Source: CADCVQ01 sp038260305 (GTDB taxonomy: Bacteria; Actinomycetota; Thermoleophilia; Solirubrobacterales; Solirubrobacteraceae). From it: DNA of 64,000 nt. Position numbers and translations under genes: made by a program. This document shows positions 15,102 through 24,187 of this stretch, in pieces; position 1 is the stretch's first letter; each line of letters begins with the position of its first letter. The notes under the pieces are model-generated. The model was not told the DNA's origin and searched no databases. It worked only from the letters and a program-made list of their open reading frames with translations. The DNA lies in contig JBBSNY010000002.1 of NCBI GenBank assembly GCA_038260305.1, forward strand, positions 1-64,000, written 5' to 3'.

Positions 15102-15932
15102 ATGAGCAGCGACTTGACGGATCTGCAGGCAGCCGACAGTCGAGCGCTGTGGGCGGCGGGCAACTACGACGCGATCGCCGAGCTGCTGTGGGAGGTCGGC
15201 GCGGTCGTGGCCGGCGCCGTCAGCATCGACGCGGGCATGAAGGTGCTCGACGTCGGGACCGGGACCGGAAGCGCCGCGATCCGTGCCGCGCAGGCCGGCG
15301 GCGACGTCATCGGGCTCGACATCTCCGCGCCGCTGCTGGACGGGGCGCGCCACCGTGCCATCCAGGACGGAGTCGAGGTGCAATGGGTCGAGGGCGACGC
15401 CCAGGCGCTCGCCTACGAGGACGACAGCTTCGATCGTGTCCTGACGGCGTTCGGGACGATCTTCGCGGCCGACCACGGGCTCGCCGCGCACGAGCTCGTC
15501 CGCGTCTGCAAGCCGGGCGGCGAGGTCGTCATGGCCAACTGGGCGCCCGAGAGCTTCCCGGTGCGCCTCTTCGAACGGCTCGCGGCTCACCGTCCGCAGG
15601 CGGAGTCAAACCCGGTCTCGTTCGGCGAGTGGGGGACCCACGGCCACGTGCGGCGCGAGCTCGGGGGCCAGCTCGTGCTCGCGATCGAGCCGCACAGCGT
15701 CGATTTCGTCTTCGCCTCGGCCGATGCCATGCTCGCGTTCTACGAGGAGAACCTCCCGCCGTTCGTCGTCGCCAGGGGCGAGCTCGAGACGGCCGCCTAC
15801 GACGCCCTGCGCGACGGCGTGCGCGCGCTGATCGAGGAGCTCGACGCCGGCGACGGGGAGACCCGCGTGCCGGCGCCGTACGTCCTCGTCGTCGGGCACA
15901 AGCCGGTCGCGGACCTGCGCCCGAACGTCTGA
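15102..15932 (+). CDS. SAM-dependent methyltransferase (UbiE/Methyltransf_11 type)
   Basis: A 276-aa methyltransferase. Motif I is VLDVGTGTGSAAIRAAQ, followed by VIGLDISAPLL, WVEGDAQALAYEDDSFDRVLTAFG and a GGEVVMANWAPES post-motif. Such proteins methylate small molecules or lipids; the acceptor cannot be told from sequence. It is monocistronic, between the hydrolase and azlC, with a GGGAGCG ribosome site before the ATG. Confidence 0.82.
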   Translation: MSSDLTDLQAADSRALWAAGNYDAIAELLWEVGAVVAGAVSIDAGMKVLDVGTGTGSAAIRAAQAGGDVIGLDISAPLLDGARHRAIQDGVEVQWVEGDAQALAYEDDSFDRVLTAFGTIFAADHGLAAHELVRVCKPGGEVVMANWAPESFPVRLFERLAAHRPQAESNPVSFGEWGTHGHVRRELGGQLVLAIEPHSVDFVFASADAMLAFYEENLPPFVVARGELETAAYDALRDGVRALIEELDAGDGETRVPAPYVLVVGHKPVADLRPNV

Positions 15933-15982
15933 GCCGGAGCGCAGCTGGGCCGCTGGGCGCAGCCGTTTGACAGGCTCACGGC

Positions 15983-16735
15983 ATGGACGCCTCGCCTGAT
16001 CCGGACCCGCTGGCGCCACTGGACGCCCCGCCCCAGCGGGATGCCGAGCGGCGACGGCCGGACCCGCGCGCGTCGTTTCGCGCGGGACTGCGGGCGGGCA
16101 TCCCGTTCGGCGTCGCGTCGTTCGTGCTGTCGTTGTCCTTCGGCGTGCTCGCGCGCGAGGTCGGCTTCTCGGCGGTCGGCGCGATCGTCATGTCGGCGAT
16201 CGTGTTCGCGGGTTCGGCGCAGTTCGCGGCGATCACGATCCTCGGCGGCGGGGGCGGCATCGCCGCGGCGACGGCCGCCGCCGCGCTCATGAACTCGCGC
16301 TTCCTGCCGATGGGCGTCGCGCTCGCGCCGTCGCTGCCGGGGCGCTGGCTGCGGCGCGCGGCACAAGGGCAGACGGTCGTCGACTCGTCATGGGCGATGG
16401 CGAGCCGCGGCGACGGCAGCTTCGACCGCCACTTCCTCTTCGGCACGACCGTGCCGCAGTACATCTGCTGGATCGCCGGCACGTCGCTCGGCGCGCTCGG
16501 CGGCAGCCTCATCGGCGACATCGACCGGCTCGGCCTCGACGCGGTCTACCCGGCGTTCTTCCTGTCGCTGCTGTTCGTCGAGATGCGAGACCGCCTGTCG
16601 CGGCTGGCGGCTCTCGGCGGCGGCCTCATCGCGCTCGCGCTCGTGCCGTTCGCACCGGCCGGGATCCCCGTCCTGGCCGCGAGCCTGGCCGCCCTCATCG
16701 GGCTGCGCCGCAGGCCGCTGCAGGGGCGCTCATGA
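15983..16735 (+). CDS. azlC: AzlC-family branched-chain amino acid exporter, large subunit
   Basis: A 250-aa integral membrane protein with the AzlC hallmarks: FRAGLRAGIPFGVASFVLS, an AGSAQFAAI helix, ALMNSRFLPMGVAL and VVDSSWAM. The family exports branched-chain or related amino acids together with a small AzlD partner. An Asp/Pro-rich N-terminal tail of about 25 residues precedes the first helix. Its stop overlaps the azlD ATG (ATGA), as is usual for the pair. Confidence 0.92.
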   Translation: MDASPDPDPLAPLDAPPQRDAERRRPDPRASFRAGLRAGIPFGVASFVLSLSFGVLAREVGFSAVGAIVMSAIVFAGSAQFAAITILGGGGGIAAATAAAALMNSRFLPMGVALAPSLPGRWLRRAAQGQTVVDSSWAMASRGDGSFDRHFLFGTTVPQYICWIAGTSLGALGGSLIGDIDRLGLDAVYPAFFLSLLFVEMRDRLSRLAALGGGLIALALVPFAPAGIPVLAASLAALIGLRRRPLQGRS

Positions 16736-17046
16736 GCACCGAGCTGTGGGTCGTCGTGGCGACGTGTGCCGTCGTGACGGCGCTCATCAAGGGCGTCGGG
16801 CCGGTCGCCTTCGGCGGGCGCGAGCTGCCGCGGTGGTCGGCGGGCGTCATCGCGCTGACGGCGCCGGCGCTGCTCGCCGCGCTCGTCGTCACGTCGGCGC
16901 TGGCCGACGGCAGGCAGCTCGCCGTCGGCGCGCAGACGGCGGGCGTCGCGCTCGCCGCCGTCGTCTTCGCGCGTGGCGGCTCGGTGCTCGCGGGCGTCGG
17001 CGTCGCGGTCGTCGCGACGGCGGGCCTGCGCGCGCTCGGCGTCTGA
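16732..17046 (+). CDS. azlD: AzlD-family branched-chain amino acid exporter, small subunit
   Basis: A 104-aa protein of almost wholly hydrophobic helices, with the AzlD pattern TALIKGVGPVAFGGRELPRW in the first half. It is the obligate small partner of AzlC. The ATG lies inside the azlC stop, giving coupled translation. Length and four predicted helices are normal for the family. Confidence 0.9.
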   Translation: MSTELWVVVATCAVVTALIKGVGPVAFGGRELPRWSAGVIALTAPALLAALVVTSALADGRQLAVGAQTAGVALAAVVFARGGSVLAGVGVAVVATAGLRALGV

Positions 17047-17061
17047 CGGCCCGCGCGGCGG

Positions 17062-17745
17062 CTACTCCCAGCGCATGACCTTCGGCGGCTTGCGCATCCG
17101 GATGACCCGAACCGGCACGCCGGCGGCGACGGCGTTCGCCGGCACGTCCTTCGAGACGACCGTCGAGGTGCCGAGCACGCTGTTGTCGCCGACCGTGACA
17201 CCGCGCAGGATCGCCACGCCATAGCCGATCCAGACGTTGTGGCCGACGCGCACGTCGCGTTTGTAGATGCCCTGGTCGCGGATCGGGCGATCGACCTCGA
17301 CGACGCCGTGGTCGAAGTCGATCAGCATCACGCGGTCGGCGATGATGCACTCGCGGCCGATCGAGACGTGCTGGAAGGCGGAGATCGTGCATTCCTGGCC
17401 GAGCACCGACTTCGCGCCGATCCGCGCCTCGCCCTCGTGCACGCGGATCTTCGAGCCGTGCCCGATCCACGACCAGCGGCCGAGGTGCAGCGTGGCGTCG
17501 CGGCCGATCTCGATCGTGACGTTCGGGCAGACGAAGCACAGCCCGTCGGTCTTCAGGCGACCGCGGAAGCGAGCCTTGAGCCACAGCCAGCGGGCGATGA
17601 GCTTCGCATAGGCCAGCGACAGCATCCCGTGGTCGCGCATGAAGCGATAGAGCGCGAGCGGTCCGCCGCGCAGCGGCGGTGGTGGCCGGCGGATCTGTGG
17701 CGGCGCGGTCGAAACCGGCACGACGGTCGGGCTGACGGATGCCAC
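17062..17745 (-). CDS. Hexapeptide-repeat acyltransferase
   Basis: About 227 aa, with a short helical N-terminus followed by a left-handed beta-helix of hexapeptide repeats (IEIGRDATLHLGRWSWIG through IADRVMLIDFDHG to VRVGHNVWIGYGVAILRG). It ends VVSKDVPANAVAAGVPVRVI, the typical close of LbH O-acetyltransferases. The probable role is acetylation of a sugar or surface polymer. The DFDHG loop holds the usual catalytic His. A GTG start eleven bases after the neighbouring stop was chosen; it is not certain. It is co-oriented with the split-barrel protein upstream. Confidence 0.85.
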   Translation of the reverse strand: MASVSPTVVPVSTAPPQIRRPPPPLRGGPLALYRFMRDHGMLSLAYAKLIARWLWLKARFRGRLKTDGLCFVCPNVTIEIGRDATLHLGRWSWIGHGSKIRVHEGEARIGAKSVLGQECTISAFQHVSIGRECIIADRVMLIDFDHGVVEVDRPIRDQGIYKRDVRVGHNVWIGYGVAILRGVTVGDNSVLGTSTVVSKDVPANAVAAGVPVRVIRMRKPPKVMRWE

Positions 17746-17755
17746 GCGGGCAATG

Positions 17756-18379
17756 CTATGTCGCGGGCGGATCCGCGGCCGGGTCGCCCGCCGGCAGGGC
17801 GCCCTCGGCGAGCTCGCCCAGCTTCCAGTCGGGCACGGGCGGCGTGTGGCCGGCGCGCGGGACGTATGGCGAGCGCTCGACGAGCGACATGCGGTGGATG
17901 TAGCGCGGGCAGTTCGGGAACACGCGCTGCACGTGGACGAGGACGACGAACTGCGCGCCCGGGTACTCCCACGCGAGCTCGTTGTGCTCGGCAATCGAAG
18001 CCGTGCCCTCGATCCGCATGCGCGAGGGCCGCTCGGACTGAAAGTCGATCAGGAGCATCCCGATCTGCGCGTTGACGAGCACGTTGCCGAGCGACAGGTA
18101 CATCCCGTTGCCGTCGTAGTTGGGAAACGCGAGCGTGCGCTCGTCGAGGACGCGCACGAAGCCCGGATCGCCGCCCTTGTATGAGCACTGCGGCTGGCCG
18201 CTGGCGTCGGCCGTCGCGAGGAAGAACATGTCCATCCGTTCGATGAACGCCCGGTCCTCGGGCTCGATGAGCTCGCGCACGACGCGCTCGTTGAGGCGAT
18301 CCGCAAGCCGGCGGGTGTCGAAGCGGTCCTGCAGGCGTCGCGAGCCAGGGTGGTAGCGCTCGCTCACAGGCGCCAGCAT
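17756..18379 (-). CDS. Pyridoxamine-phosphate-oxidase-family FMN split-barrel protein
   Basis: A 207-aa protein of the PNPOx-like family: MDMFFLATADASGQPQCSYKGGDPGFVRVLDE, then YDGNGMYLSLGN and a MLLIDFQ strand. This fold binds FMN or F420. Actinobacterial members include redox enzymes of uncertain substrate; none is named here. The ATG of MLAPVSERY was chosen since upstream codons are low-complexity. A 10-bp gap to the acyltransferase start suggests one transcript. Confidence 0.82.
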   Translation of the reverse strand: MLAPVSERYHPGSRRLQDRFDTRRLADRLNERVVRELIEPEDRAFIERMDMFFLATADASGQPQCSYKGGDPGFVRVLDERTLAFPNYDGNGMYLSLGNVLVNAQIGMLLIDFQSERPSRMRIEGTASIAEHNELAWEYPGAQFVVLVHVQRVFPNCPRYIHRMSLVERSPYVPRAGHTPPVPDWKLGELAEGALPAGDPAADPPAT

Positions 18380-18474
18380 GCACGTGTCGGGGCTCGCGGT
18401 CAACTGGCGCGTTGGCGCTATCTGTGCACGGAACCTCGGCGCGCCCGGCGGGCAGACGCCCCGGCGCGCGGGCA

Positions 18475-20199
18475 CTACGTCCGGCTCGTCAGCACCTCGC
18501 TGAGCTTCGCGACCGCGAAGCCCCACGCGTCGGAGACCGTCACCTTCGGTGGCAGCGACACCTCGTTGGGGTTCGTCACGACGTCGAGCAGGACGGGCCC
18601 CGCCGTCGCGAGCGCCTCGCGGACGGCGTCATCGACGAGCGCCGCCTCGGTGACGCGAAACGCGGTCAGGCCCATCGCGCGCGCCACCGCCGCGAGGTCG
18701 GGGTTTGCAAGCGTCGTGCCGAACTCGGGCAGGCCGCCCTGCTCCTGTTCGAGCTTAACCATGCCGAGCGTGCCGTTGTCGAAGACGACGAACGTCGCGG
18801 GCAGGTCGTAGGCGACCGCCGTCAGCAGGTCGCCGAGCAGCATCGTAAGCCCGCCGTCGCCGCAGAACGCGACGACCTGGCGCGTGCGGTCGAGCGCCTG
18901 GGCGCCGAGCGCCTGCGGCATCGCGTTCGCCATCGAGCCGAGGTTGTAGGAGCCGATCAGGCGGCGCGTACCGCGCATCGTCACGAAGCGCGACAACCAC
19001 ACGGTCGCCATGCCGGTGTCCGAGGTGAAGATCGCATCGTCGTCGGCGTGGCGATCGATCGCGGACGCGAGCAGCTCGGGGCGGATCCGGTGCTCGGGGT
19101 TGTCGAGCGCGGCGCGCGCACGGCCGGCGAGGTGCGTGTCGTGCTGCGGGTCGGCGAGCTTGCGCTGCGTCGCGCGCCAGTCGTCATACGCGGCGCGCTG
19201 CTCGTCGAGCAGCGCGCGATCGCCCTTCGCCTCGACCCGCGCGAGCAACGCCGCGAGCGCGAGTCGCGCATCGCCGACGACGCCGACCTCGACGCTCGTG
19301 CGGCGCCCGATGTGCTCGCCGCGAAGATCGATCTGCACGACGACCTTGCCCTCGGGATACCAGTCGACGTAGGGAAAGTCCGTGCCGACCATGAGCAGGA
19401 GGTCGGCCGACTCGAGCGCCCTGCGGGCGGCCGGGTTGCCGATCATGCCCGTCTGCCCGAGCTCGTAGGGGTTGTCGTGCTCGAGGCCGTCCTTGGCCTT
19501 CAGCGTCAGGACCATCGGCGCGGACAGCCGCTCGGCGAGTGCGAGCAGCTCGTCGCGCGCTCCCCGGGCGCCCTGGCCGGCGAGGATCGCGACGGACGCG
19601 GCCGCGTCGATCCGCGCGACGGCGTCGTCGAGACCGCGCGGGTCGGGCGTCAGCGGGGGATCGGCCGCACGGATGTGCGGCGCCGCGGCGCCCCGCGGGA
19701 CATCCATCGCGCCGACGTCGCCCGGCAGCGTCAGCACGGCGACGGTGCGCTGGGCGAGCGCGGTGCGGACGGCCTGCTCGAACAGCAGCGGCATCTGCTG
19801 CGGGCTGGAGATCGTCTGCGCGAACGCGGCGACGTCGGCGAACAGCTTGTCGTTGTCGACCTCCTGAAAGAAGTCCGAGCCGATCTCCGCGAGCGGTACC
19901 TGGCCGCAGACCGCGAGCACCGGGACCCGCGACTTCTTCGCGTCGTAGAGGCCGTTGAGCAGATGGATCGAGCCCGGCCCGACCGTGCCCATGCAAACGC
20001 CGAGCGTTTCGGAGAGCTGCGCCTGCGCGCACGCTGCGAAGGCGCCGGCCTCCTCGTGGCGCACGCCGATCCACTCGATCCGCGGCTCGCGGCGGATCGC
20101 GTCGGTGACGGGGTTCAGCGCGTCTCCGACGACGCCCCACACCTGCTTGACGCCGAGATCGGCGATTCCCTGAACGATGAGCTCAGCGACGGTCGGCAT
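18475..20199 (-). CDS. poxB: Thiamine-diphosphate-dependent pyruvate oxidase/dehydrogenase (quinone)
   Basis: A 574-aa ThDP enzyme with three domains. Residues 1-170 are the N-terminal pyrimidine-binding domain (Glu in GVRHEEAGAF). The centre is a FAD-binding domain (VGTDFPYVDWYPEGKVVVQIDLR). The C-terminal part is the diphosphate-binding domain with GDGGLTM...FDNGTLG. Length and the VWGVVGDALNPVTDAI start match PoxB-type pyruvate:quinone oxidoreductases, which oxidise pyruvate to acetate and CO2 and pass electrons to quinone at the membrane. Its first codons overlap the end of the glutamate-synthase-like gene by 17 bp. A related ThDP oxidase with another substrate is possible. Confidence 0.87.
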   Translation of the reverse strand: MPTVAELIVQGIADLGVKQVWGVVGDALNPVTDAIRREPRIEWIGVRHEEAGAFAACAQAQLSETLGVCMGTVGPGSIHLLNGLYDAKKSRVPVLAVCGQVPLAEIGSDFFQEVDNDKLFADVAAFAQTISSPQQMPLLFEQAVRTALAQRTVAVLTLPGDVGAMDVPRGAAAPHIRAADPPLTPDPRGLDDAVARIDAAASVAILAGQGARGARDELLALAERLSAPMVLTLKAKDGLEHDNPYELGQTGMIGNPAARRALESADLLLMVGTDFPYVDWYPEGKVVVQIDLRGEHIGRRTSVEVGVVGDARLALAALLARVEAKGDRALLDEQRAAYDDWRATQRKLADPQHDTHLAGRARAALDNPEHRIRPELLASAIDRHADDDAIFTSDTGMATVWLSRFVTMRGTRRLIGSYNLGSMANAMPQALGAQALDRTRQVVAFCGDGGLTMLLGDLLTAVAYDLPATFVVFDNGTLGMVKLEQEQGGLPEFGTTLANPDLAAVARAMGLTAFRVTEAALVDDAVREALATAGPVLLDVVTNPNEVSLPPKVTVSDAWGFAVAKLSEVLTSRT

Positions 20200-21805
20200 G
20201 ATGCGCTCCAGAGGTCAGGCGGCGGGCTTGGAAACCGTCGGGGTCGGCGCGTTCCCAGTCCGCGCGCCATGACCGGGGTGGCGAGCTCAGCAGCTCGCCG
20301 GGCTCGAGCCACTCGAAGAGGTCGGCGTAGGAGCTCGTCCTCGCCTCGTCGACGCGGCGGATCAACATCCACGGCGCCACCTCCGACGGGCTATGCAGGC
20401 CCATCGAGCCGATGATCTGCTGGGCCTGCGCGACCGTCGCCTGTTGGAAGCGGTGCACGCGCTCGGTCTTGTCGGGCACGTTCAGGGCCCGTGCGCGGCG
20501 CGGATCCTGGGTTGTCACGCCGACGGGGCAGGTGTTCGTGTGGCAGCGCTGGGCCTGGATGCAGCCGGCCGCCATCATCATCGCCCGAGCGGCGTTCGTG
20601 TAGTCGGCGCCCTGCGCGAGGCGCTTGACGATGTCCGACCCCGTAGCGACCTTGCCGCTCGCGCCGATCCGGATGCGGTCGCGCAGGCCGCACCCGACGA
20701 GCGCATTGTGGACGATCATCAGGCCCTCGGTCAGCGGCGTGCCGACGTGATCCTCGTACTCTTGCGGCGCGGCGCCCGTCCCGCCCTCCGCGCCGTCGAC
20801 GACGATGAAGTCCGGACCGGCGCCCTCCTCGATCATCGCCTTGCAGATCGCGAGGACCTCGTGGCGCGCGCCGACGCAGAGCTTCATCCCGACCGGCTTG
20901 CCGTCCGCCAGTTCGCGCATCCTCACCAGGAAGCGCACGAGCTCGCGCGGTGTCGAGAACGCGCTGTGGTGGGAGGGCGAGACGCATTTCTCGCCCTCCG
21001 GGACGCCGCGCGCCTCGGCGATCTCCTTCGTCACCTTTGCGCCCGGCAGGACGCCGCCGATCCCCGGCTTGGCGCCCTGGGAGAGCTTCAGTGAGACGCA
21101 CTTGACCTGCTCGTGCGCCGCCTTCTCGCGGAACAGATCGGGATCGAAGCGGCCGTCCTTCGTGCGAGCGCCGAAGTAGCCGCTGCCGATCTCCCAGATG
21201 AGGTCGCCGCCGTTTTCCAGGTGGTACTTCGTCAGGCCGCCCTCGCCGGTGTCGTGGGCGAAGCCGCCCCGCTGCGCGCCGCCGTTCAGTGCGCGGATGG
21301 CGTTGGACGACAGCGCCCCGAAGCTCATCGCCGAGACGTTCAGCAGCGCCATGTCGTAGGGCCTCGTGCAGTGCGGGCCACCGATACGCACGCGCGGTGG
21401 CTCGTCCGGCGGATCGAGCGGGGCGTTCGTGTGCAGGAGCCATTCGTAGCCGGGCTCGGCCATGTCGCGCTCGGTGCCGAAGGCCTGCTCGCCGTGGATG
21501 CCCTTCGCGCGTTCGTAGATGACGTTGCGCGTGTCGCGGTCGTACGGGCGCCCGTCGTAGTTGCGCTCGATGAAGTACTGCTGCAGCTCAGGGCGGATCG
21601 CTTCGAGCAGGAAGCGCAGGTGTCCCGCGACGGGGTAGTTGCGCAGGATCGAGTGGCGGCGTTGGGTCAGGTCGTGGACGGCGAGAGCCAGCAGCAGCGC
21701 GAGCAGCACGGCGGCGACGACGCTTAAGGCTCCGCCGCCTGCGAGCGCCGCTATCGCGACGAGCACGAACGTTGCCGCGATCACGACGACGACGAGGAAC
21801 CTCAT
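20183..21805 (-). CDS. FMN-binding glutamate-synthase-like protein, membrane-anchored
   Basis: A 540-aa protein. Two N-terminal hydrophobic segments (residues 1-42) precede a GltS-type FMN/Fe-S barrel: MSFGALSSNAIRALNGGA, GEGGLTKYH, VDGAEGGTGAAP, and the cluster motif CIQAQRCHTNTCPVGV (3Fe-4S cysteines). It lacks the glutaminase domain of GltB. Such stand-alone FMN-glutamate-synthase proteins occur widely with unclear reaction. It overlaps poxB downstream, so the two are co-translated; a shared quinone- or flavin-linked redox role is inference. Start at the second Met, before the membrane segment. Confidence 0.87.
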   Translation of the reverse strand: MRFLVVVVIAATFVLVAIAALAGGGALSVVAAVLLALLLALAVHDLTQRRHSILRNYPVAGHLRFLLEAIRPELQQYFIERNYDGRPYDRDTRNVIYERAKGIHGEQAFGTERDMAEPGYEWLLHTNAPLDPPDEPPRVRIGGPHCTRPYDMALLNVSAMSFGALSSNAIRALNGGAQRGGFAHDTGEGGLTKYHLENGGDLIWEIGSGYFGARTKDGRFDPDLFREKAAHEQVKCVSLKLSQGAKPGIGGVLPGAKVTKEIAEARGVPEGEKCVSPSHHSAFSTPRELVRFLVRMRELADGKPVGMKLCVGARHEVLAICKAMIEEGAGPDFIVVDGAEGGTGAAPQEYEDHVGTPLTEGLMIVHNALVGCGLRDRIRIGASGKVATGSDIVKRLAQGADYTNAARAMMMAAGCIQAQRCHTNTCPVGVTTQDPRRARALNVPDKTERVHRFQQATVAQAQQIIGSMGLHSPSEVAPWMLIRRVDEARTSSYADLFEWLEPGELLSSPPRSWRADWERADPDGFQARRLTSGAHHADRR

Positions 21806-21923
21806 CGTAATTGGCCCGCGATCGAGCACCGGAGGGCTGTGCTTGGCGCGTCGCAGCGGGTCACGCTGTCAGGCATGCCCAGCGGGGACCTTCGCGAACC
21901 TGCCCGGCGCCACACTTCATCCA

Positions 21924-22727
21924 GTGCTAACGACGTTCACCCCATCGCATCGCGGCGGCCGTGGGCCGCCGCTCGTCTGCCTGCACGGGTTCATGGACAC
22001 GTGGCGGACGTGGGAGCTCGTGCTGCCGGCGCTCGAGCGCCATCACGACGTGCTGGCGCTGACGATGCTCGGGCATGCGGGCGGGCCGCCGCTGGAGGGC
22101 GCGGTCGACGCGGATGTCGTCGCCGACGCCGTCGAACGCGCGATGGACGAGGCGGGCTTCGAGACGGCGCACGTCGTCGGCAACTCGATGGGCGGCTTCG
22201 TCGCGCTGCAGCTCGCCGAGCGCGGGCGCGCGCGGTCGGTCGTCGCGCTCGCGCCGGCCGGCGGCTGGGCGCGCGAGGACCCGTGGATCGCGGAGGTGCT
22301 GAGGACACAGGCGGCGATGCACGAGCAGGCCAAGGTGGCCGCGCCGCACGCCGCCACGCTCGTGTCGACGCCCGCGGGCCGGCGCCGCGCGACGCGCCTG
22401 TTGACGACGAGCTGGGAGCACATCCCGGCCGAGCTGCTGATCCACCTGACGCTCGGCGTCGCGGGCTGCACGGTCGCGCCGGCGATGGTCGAGTTCGCCC
22501 TGCGCCAGGGCTACGGCGAGCTTGACGCCGAGCGGATCCGCTGCCCGGTGCGGATCGTGTGGGGAACCGAGGATCAGATCCTGCTGTGGCCGTCGACCGC
22601 GGTGCGCTACCGCGACGAGTGGCTGCCGCACGCCGACTGGGTGCAGCTCGACGGCGTCGGCCACTACCCGCAGCTCGACGTGCCGCTCGAGACCGCGCAG
22701 CTGATCCTCGGCTTCACCGCATCCTGA
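21924..22727 (+). CDS. Alpha/beta-fold hydrolase
   Basis: A 267-aa alpha/beta hydrolase. The HGFMDTWRTW strand-loop supplies the oxyanion hole, GNSMGGF the nucleophile elbow Ser, GTEDQILLWP the acid region, and GVGHYPQLD the catalytic His. The cap region is helical. It resembles general esterase/haloperoxidase-like enzymes; the substrate is unknown. A GTG start (LTTFTPSHRGG) matches the family N-terminus and lies 118 bp from the divergent glutamate-synthase-like gene. Confidence 0.85.
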   Translation: MLTTFTPSHRGGRGPPLVCLHGFMDTWRTWELVLPALERHHDVLALTMLGHAGGPPLEGAVDADVVADAVERAMDEAGFETAHVVGNSMGGFVALQLAERGRARSVVALAPAGGWAREDPWIAEVLRTQAAMHEQAKVAAPHAATLVSTPAGRRRATRLLTTSWEHIPAELLIHLTLGVAGCTVAPAMVEFALRQGYGELDAERIRCPVRIVWGTEDQILLWPSTAVRYRDEWLPHADWVQLDGVGHYPQLDVPLETAQLILGFTAS

Positions 22728-22772
22728 CGCGCTGGTTCAATATCCGCAGCCGGGCGATACGAACAGGGTCCG

Positions 22773-23090
22773 TCAGTGACGCGTCACGTGCAACACGGCC
22801 TTGGCCGGCTGGATCAGCACCGAGCCGCCATGTACCTCGGCCCAGCCGTCGACGATCAGCGCGTGCTCGCCTGGCACAGGCGCGGGCCACAACAGGACGA
22901 CGACGTCGTTCTCGCGTACGTTCGCGGACGTACGCTGGCCGGCGCCGGTCATCAGCACGCGGCCCTGCCATTCGACACGCACGGACGTCGCCCGGGGCTG
23001 CGCGTCGGCGCCGACGGTCACGAGGTACGGCGTGTTGCCGAACTGCTCGATCTTCGCGGCGAGGTCATGAAGCGGCACGGGAACGGACAT
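22773..23090 (-). CDS. Small FMN-binding split-barrel protein (PNPOx-like)
   Basis: A 105-aa single-domain protein: IEQFGNTPYLVTVGADAQP, then TSVRVEWQGRVLMTGAG and TSANVRENDVVVLLWP, characteristic of small pyridoxamine-phosphate-oxidase-like flavoproteins. It is half the length of the other split-barrel protein in this window and not closely similar. The role is not known. Start at the ATG of MSVPVPLHDL. Confidence 0.78.
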   Translation of the reverse strand: MSVPVPLHDLAAKIEQFGNTPYLVTVGADAQPRATSVRVEWQGRVLMTGAGQRTSANVRENDVVVLLWPAPVPGEHALIVDGWAEVHGGSVLIQPAKAVLHVTRH

Positions 23091-23201
23091 CGACGCATCG
23101 TATGGGGTCGGTGCCCCGTCGGCCCCGATCAAGGTCGCCAACGACGCTCGGCAGGAAGGCATCGTCGGACACTCGCGTCCGGCTGGCATGATCGTCGGCG
23201 C

Positions 23202-24152
23202 GTGGCCGCCTCCGACAAGCCCCTCGCCCAGCGCCTGCTCGACGGTGACCGGCGCGCGCTCGCCCGCGCGATCTCGCTCGTCGAGGACGACGACCCGGCC
23301 GGCTGGGAGCTCGTGCGCGAGGTCTACCCGCACACCGGCAACGCCGTCGTCGTCGGCTTCACCGGTGCCCCGGGCGCCGGCAAGTCGACGCTGATCGGCT
23401 CGATCGTCGCCAACCGCCGTGCGGCCGGGCGCAGCGTCGCGGTGCTGTCGATCGACCCGTCGTCGCCGTTCACGCACGGCGCGCTGCTCGGCGATCGCAT
23501 CCGCCTCACCGACCACTTCCTCGACCCCGGGGTCTTCATCCGCTCGATGGCCAACCGTGGCGCGCTCGGCGGCCTGTCGGAGGCGTCGCTGCAGGCGGCG
23601 CTGCTGATGGATGCGGCCGGCCGACAGGATGTCCTGCTGGAGACCGTCGGCGTTGGTCAGGCGGAGATCGACATCATCGACCACGCCGATACGGTCGTGC
23701 TCGTGCTGATGCCCGGTGGCGGAGACTCCGTTCAGGCTCTCAAGGCCGGGATCATGGAGATCCCGGACATCATCGTCGTCAACAAGTCCGACCACCCGAT
23801 GACGCAGACGATGGTGCGCGAGATCCGCGGGGTCCTGTCGCTCGCGCCGCAGGGTCCGTGGAAGGTGCCGATCGTCCAGACCGAGGCGACCGAGGGCAAG
23901 GGCGTCGAGGAGCTCGTCGCCAAGCTGCTCGAGCACCGCGCGCACATCGAGGAGGCCGGGACGCTGTTGCAACGTCGCCGGCGCAACCTGCGGGCGGAGG
24001 TCATCGCGCTGGCGACGTCGAAGCTGCGCCGCCGCCTCGAGGCCCGCATGGATGCCGATCCCGCGTTCGAGGGGCTCATCGACGACGTCGTCGCGCGCCG
24101 GCTGGACCCGGCGAGCGCGGCGAGCAGGATCCTCGAGCAAGAGGCGGAGTGA
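23202..24152 (+). CDS. meaB: MeaB/ArgK-type GTPase, acyl-CoA mutase chaperone
   Basis: A 316-aa G3E-family GTPase. Walker A is GAPGAGKST, the switch/Asp region SIDPSSPFTHGALLGDRIRL, and the base motif NKSD. The family protein loads and protects adenosylcobalamin in methylmalonyl-CoA-type mutases. The signature LLETVGVGQAEIDI is intact. The mutase large subunit and B12-binding subunit are 21 and 28 kb downstream, not adjacent as in many genomes. The GTG giving VAASDKPLAQRLL was chosen since similarity begins there. Confidence 0.92.
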   Translation: MAASDKPLAQRLLDGDRRALARAISLVEDDDPAGWELVREVYPHTGNAVVVGFTGAPGAGKSTLIGSIVANRRAAGRSVAVLSIDPSSPFTHGALLGDRIRLTDHFLDPGVFIRSMANRGALGGLSEASLQAALLMDAAGRQDVLLETVGVGQAEIDIIDHADTVVLVLMPGGGDSVQALKAGIMEIPDIIVVNKSDHPMTQTMVREIRGVLSLAPQGPWKVPIVQTEATEGKGVEELVAKLLEHRAHIEEAGTLLQRRRRNLRAEVIALATSKLRRRLEARMDADPAFEGLIDDVVARRLDPASAASRILEQEAE

Positions 24153-24187
24153 CGCTCGGGCATCCGTCCGCCAGGTGACTCGAGGTG

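Noticed and set aside
18412..20415. A 667-codon plus-strand frame
   Set aside because: It lies opposite poxB and has no recognisable domain; it is a composition shadow.
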